From: Parietaria judaica
Lineage: Eukaryota; Streptophyta; Magnoliopsida; Rosales; Urticaceae
DNA length: 64,000 nucleotides
Direction of reading: 5' to 3'
Assembly: GCA_954871525.1 (NCBI GenBank)
Contig: OX940860.1
Coordinates: 27,374,001-27,438,000, forward strand
In this document: one piece after another, positions 11,820-23,973 of the stretch
Numbering within the stretch: the stretch's first letter is position 1
Layout of the letters: the number at the start of each line of letters is the position of its first letter
Position numbers and translations under genes: made by a program
Notes under the pieces: generated by a model
What the model was told of the DNA's origin: nothing
Database searches by the model: none
The model's input: only the letters and a program-made list of their open reading frames with translations

Positions 11820-13002
11820 ACCCAAGATATTGTATTTTCTGACGATGTTCCGACTGAAAGTTCTTAGCCACAAAGTACTACCCTACTATGCTTGCCTTCT
11901 TTATGTTGTATGTCATGTTTTCAAAACTTCAAATTAACTACTTAATTTCTATTTTTATGCTCGCTGTAACTTTTTTATTCAGTTTTCTAAGCTCTTATCT
12001 TTGTATAAATTGAGCGGAGTCGAGATATTCATACGTACATACTTTGTGTTTCCGTGCGTGTTTCATGTGCCTAAATGATCAGCTTCAATGGTGTCCGATT
12101 TGCTGTAACATGAGAATTCCAAAACCAGCTTTTTGAAAAATCGGGTCCGGTTTTTATGGGAAAATTGTTTGGGGGCAAAGTCGGGAATTTAGAGCCCATT
12201 TTAAAACAAAGCAACAAAATAGGGTCGGGTGGGCCCAACTTGATCTTGATGTATATTTTAAGATTTAATTTATTTAATTACCTTAATTTTTTTTAATTGT
12301 ATTAAAAGATCGATAAGCTTAATTTAAATTTCAAACCCAACAGAAGATCAAAAACCATAATCCAAAGTTACTTAAATAAACCAAATATTAATAACCATAA
12401 TCTAATCCCTAAAATCCAAACAAATAATAACAATTTTGCATTAAATATTATAAAAAGATATATGAAAAAAATGCATCATCTGATTCTGAATTGAGAAATG
12501 AACATTTAAGGCCCAAACCCAACTCTGGGTCGCCTTAACGATACAGGTACTCAACATAAATTAATTATGAATACTTATAAAAAAGGAATATTAGCGATAC
12601 AGGTACTCAACAACATAAATTAATTAACATGGGCGACATATGTCCAACCTAAAAACTAGCGGCAATATTATTCAACTTTCATTTTAGAAGGTTAACTATA
12701 ATTTTCATCCGTTTTATTTTTTTATGACTGTTAGTAAAACACCATGTAGGAGTAGTTTGAGTGCCTTGTGGATCGGATGTAGAAGTTTTGGATCGGGTAT
12801 TTTCGATAGAAAATTCGTATTCCGGGTGTTGAAAAAAAAAAATTGTATATTTAATTTTTATATTTTAAATCTAAATCTTTTGTTCCTATTCATGTAAATA
12901 ATTTGCTTTTGGATTTTTATTAAAGCCCTTCTTTATTTTTTTAATAAACTCAGATATTTTTTATTTTTATAATTAAAGACAATAATTCGACTGAAAATTG
13001 TA
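11820..13002. other. Intergenic between F-box copies
   Basis: AT-rich DNA without recognisable genes. It holds a short direct repeat, CGATACAGGTACTCAA plus a shared ACATAAATTAATTA tail, at 12539-12567 and 12595-12626. A GC-richer patch near 12130-12240 looks like eroded transposon sequence, but its ends could not be defined. Confidence 0.5.
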
Positions 13003-13110
13003 TCATCTCACTTCACTCGGCGACTGCAAAACTCAAAGCATCGCTCGGAGCACTGCTCATCGATCAATCCTCTTCATATGATTCTGATGTGCGTAAGATT
13101 CTTCTCCTTT
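13003..13110 (+). other. 5' leader block of the intact F-box gene
   Basis: Matches the leader copies at 7034-7238: CACTCGGCGACTGCAA, GAGCACTGCTCATCGATCAA, TCTTCATATGATTCTGATG, then CGTAAGATT. The CDS starts 190 bases later, just after a T-rich stretch ending in gttag. I infer a non-coding first exon and a leader intron ending near 13282. Confidence 0.45.
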
Positions 13111-13302
13111 GATTTGCCATGATTGCTGTTCACAATAAACTAGGTTATTTGTTTAGTTTGAATCACAATTAAGTTTTGATTTATTGAATACTTGAGCTAT
13201 TTGCAGTCAAACTGGTCTCCATGTTGTATTTTCTTTTCGGTTCTCTCGTTGATTTGTGAATTTACTTGTGGAAAATCGTTAGGTTCTGTTGAAGAGATTA
13301 TC

Positions 13303-15346
13303 ATGAAGCGTAAAGCTAAAAAGAGCACGGATTTCATCTCCGACCTACCTCCGTCCATTTTGCATCACACATTGTCGTTTCTCCGTTCCAAAGATTCGGT
13401 CAGAACCTCTGTTCTGTCTAAGCAATGGAATTCCGTTCAAAAGTCTTTTCCTATTCTTGAATTTAAACCACCCGTTCATACGTGGATGTGCTCGCCGCGG
13501 TTCAAGGAGCGTCTTCGAGAATTCTTATACTCTGTGGATAGATCTTTGCAAAACTTCGCTGACGATCAGCTCTGCATTGAGAGACTGGATTTTCGTCTGA
13601 CTCAGGTCAATCGGGGCTCGGTTCCGCTAGTCAATTCATGGTTGCCATTAGCACTTCACAATGGTGTTTCTGACCTAAGATTCAATGTCCATATTGATGA
13701 TGGCTATGCTTCTGTTAATGATTACCCTCTCCCTGAAACAACATTCACCCTCAACTCATCACTACTCCATGGTTCTTCCGAGTTTTTTCTCCTTAAAAAA
13801 TTAGAGCTATCTTGTGTTTGCCTAACTGAGAAAATAGTCCAAGATATCATCCGCAACTGTCCTAACCTCATCGATCTTCAACTTTCAGATTTTAGTGGCT
13901 TGAAAACTCTTAATATTTCCAACCCGGAAAAACTCACGACTCTTACTATAATTGCTCCGGATGATAACCGCGAGCTCACTAGCGTATTTGTTGATGCCCT
14001 CTCTCTCCAACGCTTTACCCTTGATATGTATTATGAAGATGATACGCATGAGATTGATCTGACTTCTTGTTGTAATCTCAGAGAATTTGACCTCCGTAGC
14101 AGTGCCATCACCGATGCTCAATTTAATCTGAACATCTCTAGATTTCCCCTCCTGGAGGTTCTTAAAATTGGATATTGTTTAGATCTACGGAGGATTAGGA
14201 TCTCTCAGCAGCGACTTAAGCTTCTTAACCTAGAATGTTGTAACATCGAAGCTATAGAGATTGATGCCCCAGTTTTATCGGAATTTTGTTACATAGTAAA
14301 ATCAGAAGGAATGGAAGAATTGCCTGTGATGGTTTTAGCAGATACTTTTTCTTGTTCCATGTATTTCAAGTATAAAGTCAACTACACGGGTGAACTTATG
14401 GACAGTTTTTGGTTCCTTCGGGTTAGGAAGTATCTTAACGTTCCTTTTAAGAGTATAAATCTTGATCTTTGTCCGACTGAATATCGCGAAATAAGTTTTG
14501 ATCCTTACGAATTAAGAGAACATGTAATTCCGCCACTGGTAAAAATAGACCGTTTAGACCTCAATCACCTTACACACAGAGATCCATCCCAGTGGGAGGC
14601 CCTTCTTAACGGATTACTTTGGAGTTGTCATCCGAATACCGTTCGTGTGACTATAGATTCCAGTATCAAGAATGTTTGCGTACAGGTTTACCACGACAAC
14701 TTTTTCTCTTTAAATTCCAATATGCTCGTTCTGTTTCCATGTTCAATTTCTGTATTCACTTCTTAATTTATGTTTTTTTTTTTATTATGTTTTCTATATA
14801 AGGCAGCTTTAAGTGTTGGGGTTTATTGTTGCCCCTTCGGCGCTGTCCACTTTCGTCTAATGTTTAGCTTTTTAAAGAGCTATGAGAAAATGAAGCCAGT
14901 TACTATTCCAAAATTTAGTTTAGTTAAATTAGTTTTGATCCTCTCACTAGGGTTCCACCGATTCAAAGCCTGGGGACGAGATCGATTTCATAGCATATTG
15001 TTTTTCTTATTCTATATTGTCATGAATTTCTGAAATGTTTATTCATCATAACAATTCACTGCAAGCACTAAGATTTCAAGTTGTTTGGCTTTATTTGCAG
15101 ACTCTTTGCAGGATGTTGAATCAAACTGAATGCCAATTATGCGACGATTTGTCTTGCTGCGAGTGTTGGCGCTGTCGCTTCAAAGCTGCAACGATCGAGA
15201 GCACTGGGGATATTGAATTTGATGCAACAAACGTCAGAAGCATCTCAAAAGACAGGGTAGAATGCAGAATCCGGAAAGGAAACTTATTTTCAAATCCAAA
15301 GCGCTGCAGTGTAACTTTCAGGTTTGATTGGAAAAATGCAGTGTAA
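13303..15346 (+). CDS. F-box/LRR-repeat protein (intact copy)
   Basis: Two exons, 13303-14685 and 15101-15346, give 542 residues with phase-0 junctions. Residues 10-50 are an F-box (TDFISDLPPSIL...SVRTSVLSKQWNSV), the SKP1-binding module of SCF ubiquitin ligases. Residues of about 90-440 form irregular leucine-rich repeats, presumably the substrate-binding surface, ending in WEALLNGLLWSCHPNTVRVT, a block typical of plant F-box/LRR families. The second exon encodes a cysteine cluster (Cys472, Cys475, Cys480, Cys481, Cys483, then Trp484) and an Ile/Phe-rich tail ending TFRFDWK. The start is the ATG of MKRKAKKSTD, shared by the other copies. The exon-2 acceptor is TTATTTGCAG; the next AG, ten bases on, would break the frame. 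This is the only member of the cluster with an undamaged frame. The substrate is unknown. Confidence 0.88.
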
Positions 15347-15745
15347 CACTTCATCAGTATTACTTACTACCGAAGGTGTCGTTAAAACACTGGCGTGCGT
15401 TGAACCATATTCAGGATTCTTTAGGGTATTTGGCGTATATTACCGTCGAACTCAAATATATCGACCCCGGATAAAGTTTAACGGAAAATATCTGAGTCCG
15501 ACTTTCACTTGAAGTTTAGAGGCAATTGTAGACATGTTTTGCATTCTGTTTCTCTCTCACTCAAAGGCACTCTCTTCGTATATCTTTAATTTTAATATTT
15601 AATTCTTCTTCTTTCTCTTCAAATGCGTTTAAATCACTTTCACGCTTCTGATAAGACGAAGAAGCATTCGGCAATTTTTCTTACTTTTTATATCTTACAC
15701 TTATGATTATGATCATATAAAAAACGCATAAATCGAATAATTATG

Positions 15746-15806
15746 TTATTATTAAGCCCATAATAGTACTTTTTTTATTATTATTATTAAGCCCATAATA
15801 GTACTT
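15746..15806. repeat. Short direct repeat
   Basis: The block ending TTATTAAGCCCATAATAGTACTT occurs twice, about 15746-15771 and 15781-15806, separated by a T-rich linker. It is probably a local slippage or duplication product. Confidence 0.7.
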
Positions 15807-15943
15807 AGCCCCACTTGAATTGTTATCTTATTTGCATGTAAAGTGTAATTTAATTAAAAATATTGTACTTCTGCCCGGGATAAATGCGTGTAAAATATAT
15901 TTAATAAGGCTGAAAAGTAGTTAAAAGAAGGCAATCACATGGT

Positions 15944-16163
15944 TAGGGGTAATAAATAAATAAAAACCGTAAACCGAGTTTTAGACCGAAAATTAGATAT
16001 GCCGATATTGTATTTATCGAATACCAAATTTAAATGGACAGAATCAAATGTACCGAATACAAATCGAGTAGTTATCTATCGAATACCGAACTAAAGTTTA
16101 GTATATAACTTTATAGTTTATATTTCACAATGCATTAACTTTTACTTATGTGATATATATGAG

Positions 16164-16211
<48 letters not shown>

Positions 16212-16499
16212 TACATTTATCATCAATGTTTACTTATCATCAAATATCTATATAACTTTTACTTAATGTTATTGGAATTGTTGATTAATGTTTTATTCGA
16301 TTTTTAGTCATTCTTCGAAGTGGTAAATGCAGTTAAACTAACGATATTACTGGAACATATACTGAAGACCGAATATACCATAAATGCAGTTTTAATCTTT
16401 TCAAATAGAATTTTTGGTTCTCAATATAAAAGTATCAAAATACGGTATTCGATCTATTACTTGGAGAAAACCGAATCGAATACCCGGTTGTCACCCTTA
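15944..16499. mobile_element. Probable decayed hAT-type element
   Basis: The left end TAGGGGTAATAAA and right end TTGTCACCCTTA are imperfect inverted repeats, and the interior carries repeated CCGAATAC/GTATTCG motifs. A related sequence lies at about 26390-26620 (CCGTAAATAC, GAAACCCGGTTGTTCAC). No clean target duplication was found, so the boundaries are approximate. Confidence 0.45.
16165..16203. repeat. (TA)n microsatellite
   Basis: An uninterrupted run of alternating T and A of nearly 40 bases, followed by ACACACACATACA. It lies inside the probable hAT element. Confidence 0.9.
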
Positions 16500-17301
16500 G
16501 ACATAGAGAACCCTAAGTCTAAAGTGCTGACATGTGTCCCTTAACGTACTTCACAAAATATTAAAATTTGGAATATACAGCACGATCGAAACATGGCTTT
16601 TGATACTTGTGCACTATTAATCTGATTTTGAAATATCTCTCAAACTCTTTGTATTTTGTGGTACTTGTCCCGCTAATAACTTATTTTTACGTGAGAAGAG
16701 CACAGTATGAAATATGAAAACATCCCGCGAAGAAGTCATTTTGCCATTAGAGCTCGACATTCCTTTCTCTTCACTCTCAAACTCAAACCCTAGAATCTCG
16801 AAGCACTCCTGTGAAGCGCGTAAGATTCTTCTCTCGTCCTGTATGATGATCAACCCAGAGATTTTTGTCTATGTCGTTACGTGCAAATGTTGATTAAGCT
16901 AATTCTTCGTAATTTAGACAGGTTTGATTAATCCTGAAATCCATCGTAAATTTGATCAATTTGAGGTCTTCAGTCTGTAGGATTAATCAATTGTTCATGA
17001 ACTAGCATTTCCAATCCCGTGTACGAACAATTTACGAAAATTAGGTTAGATTTATTGAAAAGTTGAGCGAGTCTTACAATGCGCAGTCAAAAACAGAACT
17101 CGGTATCTTATTTGTATCTGGTTATCTCATTGATTACCGGTGTCATCAACAGAAAAATTGGGATTAATAGATTACGCGTTAACCGGTAATTTTTTTTGGT
17201 AAACCGAAATACTAGTTCTACCAAATTCTTATTATCTTGTTGATTTGTGAAATTTAATAATTTATTGTGTAAAATCTTTAGGTTCTGTTGGAGAGATAAT
17301 C

Positions 17302-19376
17302 ATGAAGCGAAAAGTTGAAGACCGCACTGATTACATCTCCTCCCTACCTCCATCTATTTTGCATCACATATTGTCGTTTCTCAGCTCCAAATCTTCGGTC
17401 AGAACCTCTGTGTTGTCTAAGCAATGGAATTCTGTTCAGAAGTCATTTCCGATTCTTGAATTTAAGCCACGTTTTGGTTATGGGGGTTCCTCGCCAAGGT
17501 TCAAGGAGCGTCTTCGAGAATACTTAGACTCTGTGGACAGGTGTTTGCAAAACTTCGTTCAGCACGACCTTTGCATTGAAAAAATGGATTTACATGTTAC
17601 TTTGATCGATCGGGACTCAGTTCCATTAGTCAATACATGGTTGCCATTAGCCCTTCACAACGGTGTTTCCGACCTAAGATTCTGTGTTGATGGTATCGGT
17701 ATCGATGGAATAGGTAATGAAGATAATCCCTACCCTCTACCTGAAGCAACATTCATTGTAAACTCATCACTACTCCTTGGTTCCTCCAAGTTTTTTCTCC
17801 TAAAAAAATTAGAGCTGTCTAGTGTTTGCCTACCTGAGAAAATAGTCCAAGATATCATCCGCAGCTGTCCCGACCTTAGTGATCTTGATCTTTCATATGT
17901 CTCTGGCTTGAAAACTCTTAGTATTTCCAAACTGGACAAACTTGCGAGTCTTAAAATAGCTAGACCGGACCGGTATGTAACGGAGACTTCACTCTCAAGG
18001 ACATTTTTGTTGATGCCCTTTCTCTCCAGCGCTTTGACCTTTTTTCGTATCAAGATTATCTACCATGTGAGATTCATATGACCTCTTGCTGTAATCTGAG
18101 AGAATTCAAGCTATGTTACAATTCCATCACCGATGCTCAACTCAATACGAACATCTCTAGATTTCCACTCCTGGAGGCTCTTGAACTTTCAAATTGCCAT
18201 ATGCTCCGGAGGATTAGGATCTCTCTACCGCGACTTAAGCTTCTCAACCTACATTATTGTGATTTCGAATCAGTTGAGATAGATGCTCCAATACTGTCAA
18301 ATTTTTCTTTTATAATATCAGAAGAAATTGATAAATTGCCTACATTGGTTTTAGCAGAAGCTGTTCCTGGTTTCATGTTTTTAAATTTTCACATCAACTT
18401 TGATGTTGAAGATGTCGACAGTTTCTGGTTTCTTCGGATTAGGGAGTTTCTTAGTGCTCCTTTTAAGAGAATACATCTTGATCTGGGTATGATTAACATG
18501 ATTCACTTTGATGTTTGCCAAATAAGTTTTGATCCTTACGTGTTAAGAGAACGTGTAATCCCCCCACCGGTTGAAATAGACCGTTTAGACCTCAATAATC
18601 TTGCAGTCCCATATCCATCCTATTGGGAGGCTTTTCTAGACGGATTACTTTGGAGTTGTCATCCGAAGGTGGTTACCATGAAAGTCGGTAACTACGAAGA
18701 TTCCATTGTTGAGGATGATTGCATAGAGGTATGACGGGACAGTTCATTTTCTATTAAATTTCATTAAGCTTTATGATTTCCATGTTCAATTTGTCTACGT
18801 TATTTTTTCATCGACGCGTACATTTTTAATGTTGTAATTTATTTCATTTTGCATAGGCCTTTTTTGTATTATTTTTTTTAATAATGTGCTCTATTTAGGT
18901 TACTTTGAGCTAAAGTGTAATGTTTAGCTATCTAAAGAGCCGTGAGCAATTCAAAAATTATTTTAGTTAGATTAGCTTAGATTCTCTCTAGGAGGGTCGT
19001 CACAATAGAGTAATAGGGTTTCACCGGTTCAATGCCGGTGGGCGGTGGCCAGATCAATATGCCTTTCTCACATTTGATGGTGCTTTCAATCAAGTTTGAG
19101 TATTTGTATTAATTTACAAGCACTAAGATTCAAGTTGTTTGGCTATGCGTGTAGACTCTTTGCAGGATGTTGAAAAGAAGTAAATGCCGATTATGCTGCA
19201 ATTTGCCCCACTGCAAGTGTTGGCGCCGTCACTTCAAAGCTGCAAGGATGAAGAGCTCGGGGGATATCAGATTTCGTTATAAAAACGTCGCAAGCGTCGC
19301 TGAAAACTTATTTGCAAATCAAGATCTCTGCAGCGTAATAGTCAGGTTGGAATGGGATTTTTCAGCGACCGAATAG
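17302..19376 (+). pseudogene. F-box/LRR gene copy C, single frameshift
   Basis: Starts with ATG at 17302 (MKRKVEDRTDYISSLPPSIL) and is in frame through the F-box and first LRRs to about residue 220. Between about 17960 and 18000 the frame shifts relative to the intact copy: the expected IFVDALSLQRFDL continues one frame away and is then open from there to 18728 (WSCHPKVVTM...DCIE). The first frame ends at 18081. The terminal cysteine exon, 19155-19376, is intact (CRLCCNLPHCKCWRRHFKAA). Everything else is well preserved, so the decay is recent, or the shift is a sequence error. An intron across the shift would be under 40 bases, too short for plant splicing. Confidence 0.7.
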
Positions 19377-19901
19377 TTAGCAGTAGTTTAACTTTTCTAA
19401 TCGTGAAGTACTAAGCTCCGGATTAAATTTCTTAGCCACAAAACACAGGCCTGCTAATCTTTGTTTTCTGTTCAGAGGTTTTGACTTCACTGTTACTCTG
19501 TTTGGAACCAAAGTAGTTTATTTGTTTATTTGAACCGTGAATATTTCAATTGTGTAGAGGTTTTGACTTCATTGTCGCTGTGTATGTGATGAGGCCCGAC
19601 CTCGATACGGGTATTTGGACACGAATCACTACTCGTAACTAGTTCAGTGACATTTCTCTAATATCTGTTGCATCATTTAGTCTTCTGGAACCGTAGTATG
19701 ATTTTTTATGTTTTAATAATCTGGTGTTAAGCTTTACATTTTATGATTTTTATTTATTTCGAATGGGAATATTTTGATTGTTTGAATGCTTAGAGTTAGT
19801 GTAGTTGGGGAGTCTATAATTCTCTGGAATTTGAAAGAAAAAAAAAAAAAAAAAGCAAGAGAATCCAAAGGACCAAATGTACTGCAGTGCCTCATTTGTA
19901 T

Positions 19902-19968
19902 GATGCCGGTCATACCCGAAACAGGCAGCCCCGGAGTACGCGGAGCTCGTATACGACCCGGAGATTGA
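19902..19968 (+). pseudogene. Possible lipoxygenase exon fragment
   Basis: A GC-rich island in AT-rich DNA reads, across one frameshift, MPVIPETGSP then EYAELVYDPEIE. This resembles the lipoxygenase stretch [17 protein letters not shown] at 4216-4268. It is about 60 bases, follows an A-rich run, and has no flanking lipoxygenase sequence. It may be a relic of a further lipoxygenase copy, but the match is short. Confidence 0.35.
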
Positions 19969-20217
19969 GTCTGAGGGCTCTTTGTTCAAATGGACAGAAC
20001 AAAACATTAATTTTGAAGTTAATTGATAGAAGTGCCTAATTGATATTATCGTATTATACCATAATCTTGAAGTGAAGCTACTACCATGGAAAAAACTCTT
20101 GAACTGTTTGAGTAAATAATATTTTTTTTTTTGTATGGTTTCAGTTTTAACTATTATTATTAAATCGCCACTTAATAAGTTGATAAAATAAGATTGTATA
20201 CCGCACGAACACGACTT

Positions 20218-20302
20218 GAAACACGAATTGTCATCTTTTATATTAATCTTGTTTAGTACCGGAAACACGAATTGTCACGCTTGATATTAATCTTGTTTAG
20301 TA
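20218..20302. repeat. Two-copy tandem repeat, period 44
   Basis: GAAACACGAATTGTCA followed by a TATTAATCTTGTTTAGTA tail occurs at 20218-20258 and again at 20262-20302, with a few mismatches. The flanking motif CCGCACGAACACGACTTGAA is of a kind common in plant transposons. Confidence 0.75.
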
Positions 20303-20610
20303 TGTATATCTAATTGATTTCAAAAAGTTGAATCTTGCAAACTCAGAACTCTAGCGGTGAAAAATAGTGTATAGTAAACTAAGAATTTCAGCAGTGAAAA
20401 TAAAATAAAAAATACACAAAAACGAAAATTTCAGGTACTTATACCGATGTCATTCCTAAACTCAAAATTTCCCTCTCGAAAATCAAATTATTTTTTAATT
20501 TGATTTTGAACAACAAATTTAATAAATATCTTTTTAATTTATCACAGTGATCTTACTTCTAAATGATTCAGTGTGATAATTTGTTTTGGGGAAAATTTCT
20601 AAATGATTCA

Positions 20611-21841
20611 GAGCTCACGACTCTAACTATAGCTGCACGGAAAACTCAGTAGCGTATTTGTTAATGCCTTCTCTCTCCAGCGCTTTTCCCTTATTATGCT
20701 AGAATATTTGACACATAACATTGATCTTACTTCTAATTCTTGTTGTAATCTCAGAGAATTATTCCTTGCTAGAATTCCCATCACTGATGCTCAATTGGAT
20801 ATGAACGTGTCTAGATTTCCCTTCCTCAATTGGATATGAACGTGTCGGTTTAGGATCTCTCTGCAGCGACTTAATATTGAAGCTATAGAGATTGATGCTC
20901 CAATTCTATCTAAATTTGATTTTGTAACCGTAACTGGAGAACTGCCTGTGTTGGTTCTAGCAGATCCTATTCCTGGTTCCATTAATTTTACGTATTACAT
21001 TGACTTCGAGGGTGCACATTTCTACAGTTTTTGGTTCCTTATGATTAGGGAGTATCTTCGTGTTCCTTTTAAGAGTATAAATCTTGATCTATGTGTGAGT
21101 AACAGTATTGGCATTACTTTTAGCAAAGTAAGTTTTGATCCTTACAAACTAAGAGACCTTGTAATTTCCCCACCGGTAGAAATAAACTGTTTAGACCTCA
21201 ATCATTTTGAACTCGGAGATCCATCCTATTGGGAGACTCTTCTAGACGGCTTACTTTGGAGTTGTCATCCAAAGACAATTCTCATGACCGCAGATTCCAG
21301 TGTCGAGGATAATTGCGTAAAGGTGCGACGGATTACTCATTCTCTTTCAATTATAATATACTTGATTATTTCCATGTTCAATAATCTCTCTCTATAGGGT
21401 TTTAGCGTAGTCACAACAGAGAAAAAGGGTTTCACTGATTCAAAGCCCGTGACGAGATCGAATTCATAGCATATTGTTTTTCTTATTCGATATTGTCACT
21501 GAATTTCTAAAATGGTTATTCATCATAACAATTCACTGCAAAGATTTCAAGTTGTTTGGCTGTATTTGCAGACTCTTTACATGATGTTGAATCAAACTGA
21601 ATGCCAATTATGCGGCGATTTGTCTAGCTGCGAGTGTTGGCGCCGTCGCTTCAAAGCTGCAACGATCGAGAGCACTGGGGATATTGAATTTGATGCAACA
21701 AATGTCAGAAGCGTTAGAAGAGACTTCATTTCAGATCCAAATTACTGGAGAGTATTATGCAGAATCTTTAAAGGGAACACATTTTCAAATCCAAAGCGCT
21801 GCAGAGTAACTTTCAGGTTGGATTGGAAAAATCCAGCGTAA
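20611..21841 (+). pseudogene. F-box/LRR copy D, 5'-truncated
   Basis: Homology to the intact gene begins abruptly at about 20611 (GAGCTCACGACTC), equivalent to about position 13950 of that gene, so the F-box and first LRRs are absent. The segment 20690-20880 is scrambled: CTCAATTGGATATGAACGTG is duplicated (20791 and 20825) next to a deletion. From about 20880 to 21322 the frame is open (EAIEIDAPIL...GLLWSCHPKTILMT). The terminal exon 21572-21841 is well kept, with the cysteine motif ECQLCGDLSSCECWRRRF and a TAA stop. No start codon or F-box remains, so it is called a pseudogene. Confidence 0.8.
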
Positions 21842-23693
21842 AGCTTCATCGGTATAACTTACTAACGGAGGCGTCGTTAAAACGCCCACGTGTGTCGCCG
21901 AGGTTTTACTCGGTGTTTGAGTTTTACGTCGTTTTATTTGAACTGTGTAATTTTATTATCCTGCCCTCCGGGTTGTGTTTTTCCTTTTTGCGTATGTGAT
22001 ATAGAATGAAAGAAACTGTCAATATATTGTCGAACTTTGGCCTCCCCTGTGAGTGCCTGGGTCCCTGGTGCTGCCATCTCTCGGGCTGGCTCCGGGAAGT
22101 TCCCGTCAATCTCGTGATGATCGATTCTGACCTTAACAAAATCATGACATTTTTCACTTTGCCAAGTTTGATGTTGTTTTCTTTTACTATTGTTGTATTG
22201 TTATCAGTTATTATTTTCAATACTAATAAAAATGCATGGACAAATTGCTAATTATCAGAGCGGAAAGAAAATCAACCTTGAAAAGAAAATCTTAGAATGT
22301 AAATATGGAAAAGTTGATAAAGCTTTTAGGATTCTTTAAAGATTCTTTAAAGGTTGATAAATCTTTTGGAAATGTTGGTATTTTATTTTGTGTTTGTATA
22401 TTAACTAGCGGAAGAGGATCGCGCGAAGCGTGGTGACGATAAAATATCGTTTATAACTTTAATGAAAAAAATCTAATAGATTTATTTTTTAATTGTGATT
22501 TAGAAATGAAAGGCTTGTATCATCAAATTTTATATATTGATTTTATATTAACCGTGATCAAATAATTATTCATTCTAAAAAAATAATAGATAAATGAAAT
22601 ACTGTTATCAAAACAATATTCATTTCCAATTTGAAGAATTTGTCCATCGGTATTATTAATTGCTTTTGGGATATTATTAAGCTTTGTTTGTTAAGCTGGC
22701 ATAAATATTCTTTAATTTAAAAGAAAAAGTTAATCGATATTTATATATAACTAATAGTTACATGGCAAGATATAGAGAAAATAATGAGAATTTAGAATTC
22801 TTTTAAGTCTTGGAAATGATAGTATTTAAATTTTTCAATTTTTTTAATTCAGTGAAGCGCTGTCAATGGCGGAAGAATATTACTAAATATTTTGATGAAT
22901 ATACTAAAAAAATATTTTATTCAAATTGATGTTGCAATCGAATTACCTACATTAAACACAATGTATATTTTTTCTTCTTATTTTATCATAATAATATTGA
23001 AAATGAACAACTCAAAACACATCCCTGAAATCAATATCAATGCAAATAAAATACGAAGAAAAAGAATCTTACTCAAATCTCCATAATTGAAACTTCAATA
23101 ATTGGAATTCAAATAATTTACGTACATAAAAAAATTCAACAATAACTGAATACTTCTTAGTATAATTTCCATAACCAGAACAATAGAACTATAAATCAAA
23201 TAAAGCACACATAAATTAAGCACGCATAAGTCAAATTGATCATGCATCGACAAACCTATAAAATTTTAAGAGGAGTCTAATATTGATAACAAATACCCCT
23301 CATATTTAAAAATAGTATAATTTTATGACTTACAATAGATAATAAGCTAAAGAAACCAAAAAGTGGACATCATCTAGGCTCAAAGTAATCTATTCCATAC
23401 TGAAGCAAATTTTTCAAAAAATGTGATAAGATTACCATAAAATAGTTAAATAAGAAATGAACCTCACCAATCATCTTTATTACGAAATAATATTAGGCTA
23501 AAGGGAAAAGCCTCTAACTATGGACATCATAAAAAATTCAAAAAAAATTCAAGACCAAAACCAACTAATTATTTAGATAAATAATTTCTCATAAAACGTG
23601 ATAAGATTTTTACAATTTTAAAACATATAACCTCATAACACCGTACTTACTACAATCACAAATTACGTCAAAGAAAACATATACATGAACATG

Positions 23694-23819
23694 AACTCAT
23701 TAAGAATAACACACATGCATCTTCAAGACCAAATCAAAACCGTCATGTTGAAATTTGATAAAGTTATAATCGTATTATGTCTCACTATAAACTCATTAAG
23801 AATAACACACATGCATCTT
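23694..23819. repeat. 30-bp perfect direct repeat
   Basis: AACTCATTAAGAATAACACA plus CATGCATCTT occurs at 23694-23723 and 23790-23819. The second copy is followed at once by a run of about 19 A. A repeat abutting poly(A) is what a short retroposed insertion (about 66-95 bp) would leave, but the inserted segment matches nothing I recognise. Confidence 0.7.
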
Positions 23820-23872
23820 AAAAAAAAAAAAAAAAAAAACTCATTTAACTATTTTTATAAGTTCACTACTCT

Positions 23873-23973
23873 TTTTTTTTTTTTAAGGTAGCTTTGCTGC
23901 GTGTGGGGATCGAACCCACGACTTCCACTTTGGAGGTAGTGTGGAATTACCACTAGGCTATCCTAGCAACCAC
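23873..23973 (-). mobile_element. tRNA-derived SINE-like retroposon with 16-bp target duplication
   Basis: Read on the minus strand, it starts GTTGCTAGGATAGCCTAGTG, with an A-box-like TAGCCTAGTGGTAATTCC and a B-box GGTTCGATCCC, and ends CGCAGCAAAGCTACCTT plus a poly(A) tract. TATAAGTTCACTACTC flanks it directly on both sides (23856-23871 and 23974-23989). A pol III promoter head, a poly(A) tail and a long direct repeat are the signature of LINE-mediated retroposition. The body beyond the tRNA head is only about 20 bases. The acceptor stem pairs poorly, so a functional tRNA is unlikely. Confidence 0.75.

Noticed and set aside
17965..17997. A mini-intron (GGTATGT...CTCAAG) that would rescue copy C
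   Set aside because: The interval would be under 40 bases, below the usable minimum for plant introns, and it does not give a clean family alignment.
22405..22445. Possible second Helitron terminus (GATCGCGCGAAGCGTGG near ACTAGCGG)
   Set aside because: The GC-rich motif and CTAGT-like bases on the minus strand are suggestive, but hairpin spacing is poor and no matching TC end was found.
23893..23972. Possible functional tRNA gene on the minus strand
   Set aside because: A and B boxes are present but the acceptor stem does not pair properly, and the poly(A) tail with flanking direct repeats shows it is a retroposed SINE-like copy.
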